Positions 22,801-25,455 of a stretch of 25,455 nucleotides of DNA are shown here, piece after piece. A program made the translations under genes and the position numbers. The stretch's first letter is position 1. Every line of letters starts with the position of its first letter. Below the pieces are notes generated by a model. That model did not search any database and had not been told where the DNA came from. It was given only the letters and a program-made list of their open reading frames with translations. This DNA comes from a virus: positions 1-25,455 of IMG/VR virus record IMGVR_UViG_3300046734_000276. One strand, given 5' to 3'.

Positions 22801-24580
22801 ACCCACCATCGGCTGTTGTAAATATTAAGTGTCTATCGTCATTGTCACCAACAAACTGCATACCAACACCACGTAGTACATCACTACCCATTTGTAATGC
22901 GTTACTACCACTATATAGTATGAACCCACCAGGTCCTTTACCTTCCGATGCCGAAATTTGACCATCGTACCCTACTGATTTTAGAAAACCACTGGAATGA
23001 CCACCTATTTCTAAACCACTACCAATAGCGTTGGATACGAATATAGAACCAGTAATTATGGATTCGGACCCACCTATATAAACGTTACCACCCTCAAATA
23101 TAACACCTTCAATTAGTATTTCAGTATTAGATACATTACCATTCTTATTTAAGAATTGAATCTTTAAAGTTTTAGGGTCGTTTAATTGTTCTGTTGGTAT
23201 TACAACTTTATATGAAATATCAGGTTCGTTTGGAACGTCAGTATTTGATATTATCTCAAAATCAGAGTTTGGTAACCCTTGTGATTTAATCAAGGTATTT
23301 ACAGAGCTAATTCTACCCGATACCGGATTTACATTTGATAATGTAATATTTGCAACTGCTACTTGATTTTGAGTTGTATTTAACGAACCAGTTGACTGAT
23401 ATCGTATTGTGCCGGTTATGGTGTCGTTGGAATATTCATATGTATGAATTGAACCATCACTACGATTATCACTTGATGTTATTGGTAATTTTACTCTAAA
23501 TATACTATCACTTATAATTTCAGTAATACTTGAAGTAACTTTAGTTGGTTGTAGTTGACCACCAGTCAGTCGTGGGAATAGAGTGGTAGATGATAAATCT
23601 AATTCAAGAGTACCATCCAACATTTCACCATTTATAGTTGTAGATGGTATAAGCGTAGAGGACGCACTTACAAATTCAAAACTTTGTGGAGATAGTTGTG
23701 ATACTAATTGGTAACTAATAGTAGAACCATCCACAGATGAGTCTATTGTATACCCACTAGCTAATGTAAGTAGGTTAGTATCAAACGTATCTATTAAAGC
23801 GGTTCTTAGTAATACACCACCTTGTCTAAATGTCTGAGTGTTTGAATAAATGTAAACTGACCCAGTGTTTTCGTAAAAGTTAGGCCATGGTGACGAGTTG
23901 TCAATAAGATTTGATGGTGTGAGTGGTATCGTAGTACTACCACCAGTCAATGCATTCGATGTAAAAGACGCACTAACAGTTGTATTACTTATAGATTCAC
24001 TCAACCCTACCTCAAACGAAACATCGTCACCATATATAGACTTTTTATATGTAAACTCACCATTTACTGAAACCTTTGATAGTACACCATTTGTTTGGGG
24101 TAGTTCTGTAAATGAATCAACTGAGGCTGATACATCTCCATTCGGAGTATCTACGAAAACAATATCAGATATTGATTTTTGATTTTTTACAACATTTACT
24201 TCACGAGTGTATCTGATAGGACCTTCCGTGGTATTTGCTACGATTGTTACCGTACATATTCCATCAGGAGTATGATACCTATCGTTATCGTCAGAGTAAA
24301 CCCAAACAGTAATCAGTTGAGATTTATCGTCATCCTTATACTTGGGAGCTTCCCAATATATCGTATTACCATTACTATCCAATACCTCAACGTCAATTTG
24401 AGTATTAGTAACAATCGAACGTGGTTGTGGTTTTATTCTAAACGAGTTCTTACCCTCTCCAAAAAATTCTGGAAAGTTTCTGATACCAAATACCCTAACT
24501 GCTTCTTTATCATCTAAATCAAGAGCGTTTGATATTTTACTTAAAAATTGCTTAGACCTTCGTTTTAGTTCTAATCCCAT
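19823..24580 (-). CDS. Very large tail/fibre structural protein (1585 aa)
   Basis: 1585 residues with GGAG before the ATG. After a basic helical N-terminus (GLELKRRSKQFLSKISNALD), residues about 35-135 look like an Ig-type beta sandwich (SQLITVWVYSDD, GICTVTIVANTTEG). The long middle is Ser/Thr/Gly-rich. Near 685-740 lies a phrase typical of tail-tip or host-specificity proteins: GWLIDETGIAEFANVKIRGT. Three 28-residue repeats of the form GGFELGSNIISSSNGDLVLK, followed by SNGEITGS, start near residues 1229, 1300 and 1337. The C-terminal 200 residues form a separate, aromatic-rich domain (ITIIWQGFRHETRVNISFQG), perhaps a receptor-binding head. I infer a baseplate/tail fibre or long surface protein. 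It follows the gp46-like gene, with a promoter-like motif overlapping that gene's stop, and precedes the nucleotidyltransferase-ligase fusion by 35 bases. Confidence 0.78.
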   Translation of the reverse strand: MGLELKRRSKQFLSKISNALDLDDKEAVRVFGIRNFPEFFGEGKNSFRIKPQPRSIVTNTQIDVEVLDSNGNTIYWEAPKYKDDDKSQLITVWVYSDDNDRYHTPDGICTVTIVANTTEGPIRYTREVNVVKNQKSISDIVFVDTPNGDVSASVDSFTELPQTNGVLSKVSVNGEFTYKKSIYGDDVSFEVGLSESISNTTVSASFTSNALTGGSTTIPLTPSNLIDNSSPWPNFYENTGSVYIYSNTQTFRQGGVLLRTALIDTFDTNLLTLASGYTIDSSVDGSTISYQLVSQLSPQSFEFVSASSTLIPSTTINGEMLDGTLELDLSSTTLFPRLTGGQLQPTKVTSSITEIISDSIFRVKLPITSSDNRSDGSIHTYEYSNDTITGTIRYQSTGSLNTTQNQVAVANITLSNVNPVSGRISSVNTLIKSQGLPNSDFEIISNTDVPNEPDISYKVVIPTEQLNDPKTLKIQFLNKNGNVSNTEILIEGVIFEGGNVYIGGSESIITGSIFVSNAIGSGLEIGGHSSGFLKSVGYDGQISASEGKGPGGFILYSGSNALQMGSDVLRGVGMQFVGDNDDRHLIFTTADGGLLDVKTDKFFIGTTNTQFISGSDSNIEISSSLFHLDPKNDRLVIGADAIIEADLSANNIRTPATIGGNQSTDLNASSSITQDGFARFVSASIGGWNVDTGSIFSDNLEINSTGKIKTRDYISDTKGWLIDETGIAEFANVKIRGTLATTTFEKESVNAVGGQLYVANSTTLSGSYSSSITPVPSSGVTSSTSLPTEFGDNSTDKIEFPQFTPYQLVSVEDSTKFTIDTPIFADGGTAYLYYSSSNAFGSQVSASEEVTVSTTIPYSASFQNRTPVSNGQSSFEYTSFVVQTPTPPAGEEAHFQNIICTITEVNGAIVFSNSSDTATAMLTSLGPPTEMTLLSGVSFNGAYGGQTLEFALSFTNSTSVTEAQATNIVHKQVGTWPTSIVDDGEITFDDGGGSHTFDILERVSNTQLRIDTSSHKPNTSASFVAASGKYSQSLSDTRTINAGTSTTTQFIYDNISPSASRFIVENVTGFAEGEILTLKKVNNTGFTTEYVRVHSSSRLDGGSDTDLTGILDVTRSYGSGTTGDTASLGDIASVAQEYDTGQVLVSTGKIGSGYIRINANPNDPSTPYIDIVERTGSGLYDVDLKARLGDLSGLAGSNMVLGNNTPGFGLATDNVFLQGGIIATFGEIGGFGINATTISSSNNNLILRSNGQITGSAALLSGSDVVIDVEDFTLNSTNFKVNSAGDITGSNVLFNGGTIGGFELGSNIISSSNGDLVLKSNGEITGSNVLFNNGIVGGFEIGSNQISSSNSALILKNNGHITGSAVRLTTTVGTQLYEVLDTTKGIIDAKNVGRQLYMSSDEHILQNSNSTSGKTVSSDKITIIWQGFRHETRVNISFQGLFEKHGSGKAIGGFQGSLYTAISGSDNSADTYYDNWQSLRTNQGMAVFGTTGTNTPYSASESNIGPDAFTFEIDNYTDGLSTYNHEKYQTQLFKLELEPYVQNLITTTGTSRVKIKNISVWTSRGLASTFEALPVQPNNGGFGLP
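20489..20896 (-). repeat. Three 84-base coding repeats in the large fibre gene
   Basis: Copies at 20813-20896, 20600-20683 and 20489-20572 encode GGF-(G/E)-I/L...ISSSN...L-(R/K)-(S/N)-NG-x-ITGS. Start-to-start distances are 213 and 111 bases (71 and 37 codons), so the last two copies are nearly tandem. This is a fibre-shaft type repeat. Confidence 0.75.
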
Positions 24581-24600
24581 TAACGGACTCCATTACTTTC

Positions 24601-25455
24601 TTATAAATATGACACCTTAGAGAATCCCCTAACTTTATTGATATCAATTATCTGGTCAACCATATCTCTGGTCTTATCAATGTGTGATATTGTTATGATA
24701 AAATCAAATTGTGTCTTTAGGTAGTCAAATAATAAATATAAAGAATTAAAGTTATCCGTGTCTAATGAACCAAATCCCTCATCAATAGCGATGAAGTTTG
24801 GTCTTGGTAGATTCGATACATTAATCAATGCGGTTCTAATTGCAATTGACGATATGAACTTTTCCATACCACTTGTAAGTTCTAATGGCCAGTATTCCTC
24901 AGTACCATATGCAATGTATGAGTTGATATTCTTACCATCAGTATTTAGTAGTACTTGAAAGTCTACTATTGGTTGTAGTATGTTGTTAATCTCAACCTCT
25001 AACTTAGGTAAGACATCTGAAATAAGATTATATGGTATACCATCTCTCTTTACACATTTAAGATAATATTCATAACCATCAAAACGAACTTCCATATCAC
25101 GAAGTTTATCGATTGACGTATTTACCATATCTATTGTTTTTTCGGCTAACTTAATATCCGAATTAACATCCATAATCTCGGTGGTAATATCACGAATCTC
25201 ATCTTTAAGTTTATCTCGTGTGATTTTAAAAGATTTTACCTTTTCTTGTATTTGAGCATTATGGGTTACAGCTTCTTGTTGATTTTTAGCACGAGTTACC
25301 TTTTCTTTTAAAGATTCCATCTCTAAGGTCATATTATCAACACGAAGAATACACCCATCATACTCAGATTCATACTTACTTAACTTACTATGTAACTCTT
25401 TAGAATCTAATACTAACTCATTATATACTTTTAATTTGTCCGATACATTGTGGGT
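24601..25455 (-). CDS. 46: Recombination endonuclease subunit, gp46/SbcC-like ATPase, partial (N-terminus beyond right edge)
   Basis: The frame is open to the right edge, giving the last 284 residues of a longer protein. The first about 130 visible residues are a charged coiled coil (SKELHSKLSKYESEYDG, then KSFKITRDKLKDEIRDITTE). The C-terminal ATPase lobe contains the ABC-type signature ELTSGMEKFISSIAIR, Walker B NFIAIDEGFGSLD and the switch His in IITISH, in the order of SbcC/Rad50 and T4 gp46. With gp47 (Mre11-like, not in the window) this complex resects DNA ends for recombination-dependent replication. The Walker A and N-terminal lobe lie outside the window. The stop codon overlaps a promoter-like motif for the next, structural gene. 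In T4 this is an early/middle function, so the boundary to the late region may lie here. Confidence 0.92.
   Translation of the reverse strand, partial: THNVSDKLKVYNELVLDSKELHSKLSKYESEYDGCILRVDNMTLEMESLKEKVTRAKNQQEAVTHNAQIQEKVKSFKITRDKLKDEIRDITTEIMDVNSDIKLAEKTIDMVNTSIDKLRDMEVRFDGYEYYLKCVKRDGIPYNLISDVLPKLEVEINNILQPIVDFQVLLNTDGKNINSYIAYGTEEYWPLELTSGMEKFISSIAIRTALINVSNLPRPNFIAIDEGFGSLDTDNFNSLYLLFDYLKTQFDFIITISHIDKTRDMVDQIIDINKVRGFSKVSYL
24602..24609 (-). promoter_or_regulatory. Late-promoter-like motif TATTTATA overlapping gp46 stop
   Basis: Coding strand GTGTCATATTTATAAGAA, 21 bases before the ATG at 24580. The motif is built from the final Tyr and Leu codons and stop of the gp46-like gene (TAT TTA TAA), so promoter and coding end are constrained together. 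Confidence 0.5.

Noticed and set aside
24179-24517. 112-codon plus-strand open frame
   Set aside because: It lies fully inside the giant fibre gene in another frame, has no family features and no ribosome site.
1736-24609. Reading the TATAAATA words as T4 late promoters firing on the plus strand
   Set aside because: No plus-strand genes exist to serve, and the copies keep a narrow distance to minus-strand starts, so the minus-strand reading is preferred.

Overview
The window is a stretch of a T4-like myovirus genome (Caudoviricetes, contractile-tail lineage), not a bacterial chromosome. It carries clear relatives of T4 gene products 17 (large terminase), 20 (portal), 21 (prohead protease), 22 (scaffold core), 23 (major capsid) and 46 (SbcC-like recombination ATPase), plus the phage PhoH-type ATPase. 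The DNA is AT-rich, all supported genes lie on the minus strand, and genes are packed with overlaps or gaps of a few bases. Small conserved modules of the kind I associate with marine myoviruses are common. No tRNA, rRNA, CRISPR array or insertion sequence is visible, and the host cannot be fixed from this sequence.

Reading in the direction of transcription (high to low coordinates): the C-terminal part of a gp46-like ATPase (24601-25455, cut by the window edge); a 1585-residue beta-rich tail/fibre structural protein (19823-24580); a 762-residue nucleotidyltransferase plus KxDG-ligase fusion (17499-19787); a run of five modular proteins (13495-17462); a small helical protein and a membrane-anchored protein (12531-13433); terminase gp17; portal gp20; four core or assembly genes around the prohead protease gp21; a 52-residue protein; a phage-encoded ribosomal protein bS21; scaffold gp22; major capsid gp23 with a strong terminator; PhoH; and the start of a second fibre-like protein that runs off the left edge.

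Three themes tie the window together. (1) A head-assembly cassette in T4 order (20-21-22-23) with its own prohead protease. (2) Many proteins carry (L/I/V)-x-E/S-type tripeptides, the kind of site a gp21-family protease cuts, either about ten residues from the N-terminus, as in the T4 capsid-targeting leader, or exactly between predicted modules. I infer that several accessory proteins, including the nucleotidyltransferase-ligase fusion, may be head-packaged cargo made as polyproteins and cut inside the prohead. This is the most interesting candidate system in the window. (3) An 8-base word, TATTTATA or TACTTATA on the coding strand, sits 21-50 bases before eight gene starts at almost every intergenic gap and probably marks a phage late promoter. 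The bS21 gene is embedded in this late structural cluster, which suggests late remodelling of host ribosomes.

No stretch longer than about 150 bases lacks a gene. The longest gap, 5206-5356, is a structured leader before the scaffold gene.
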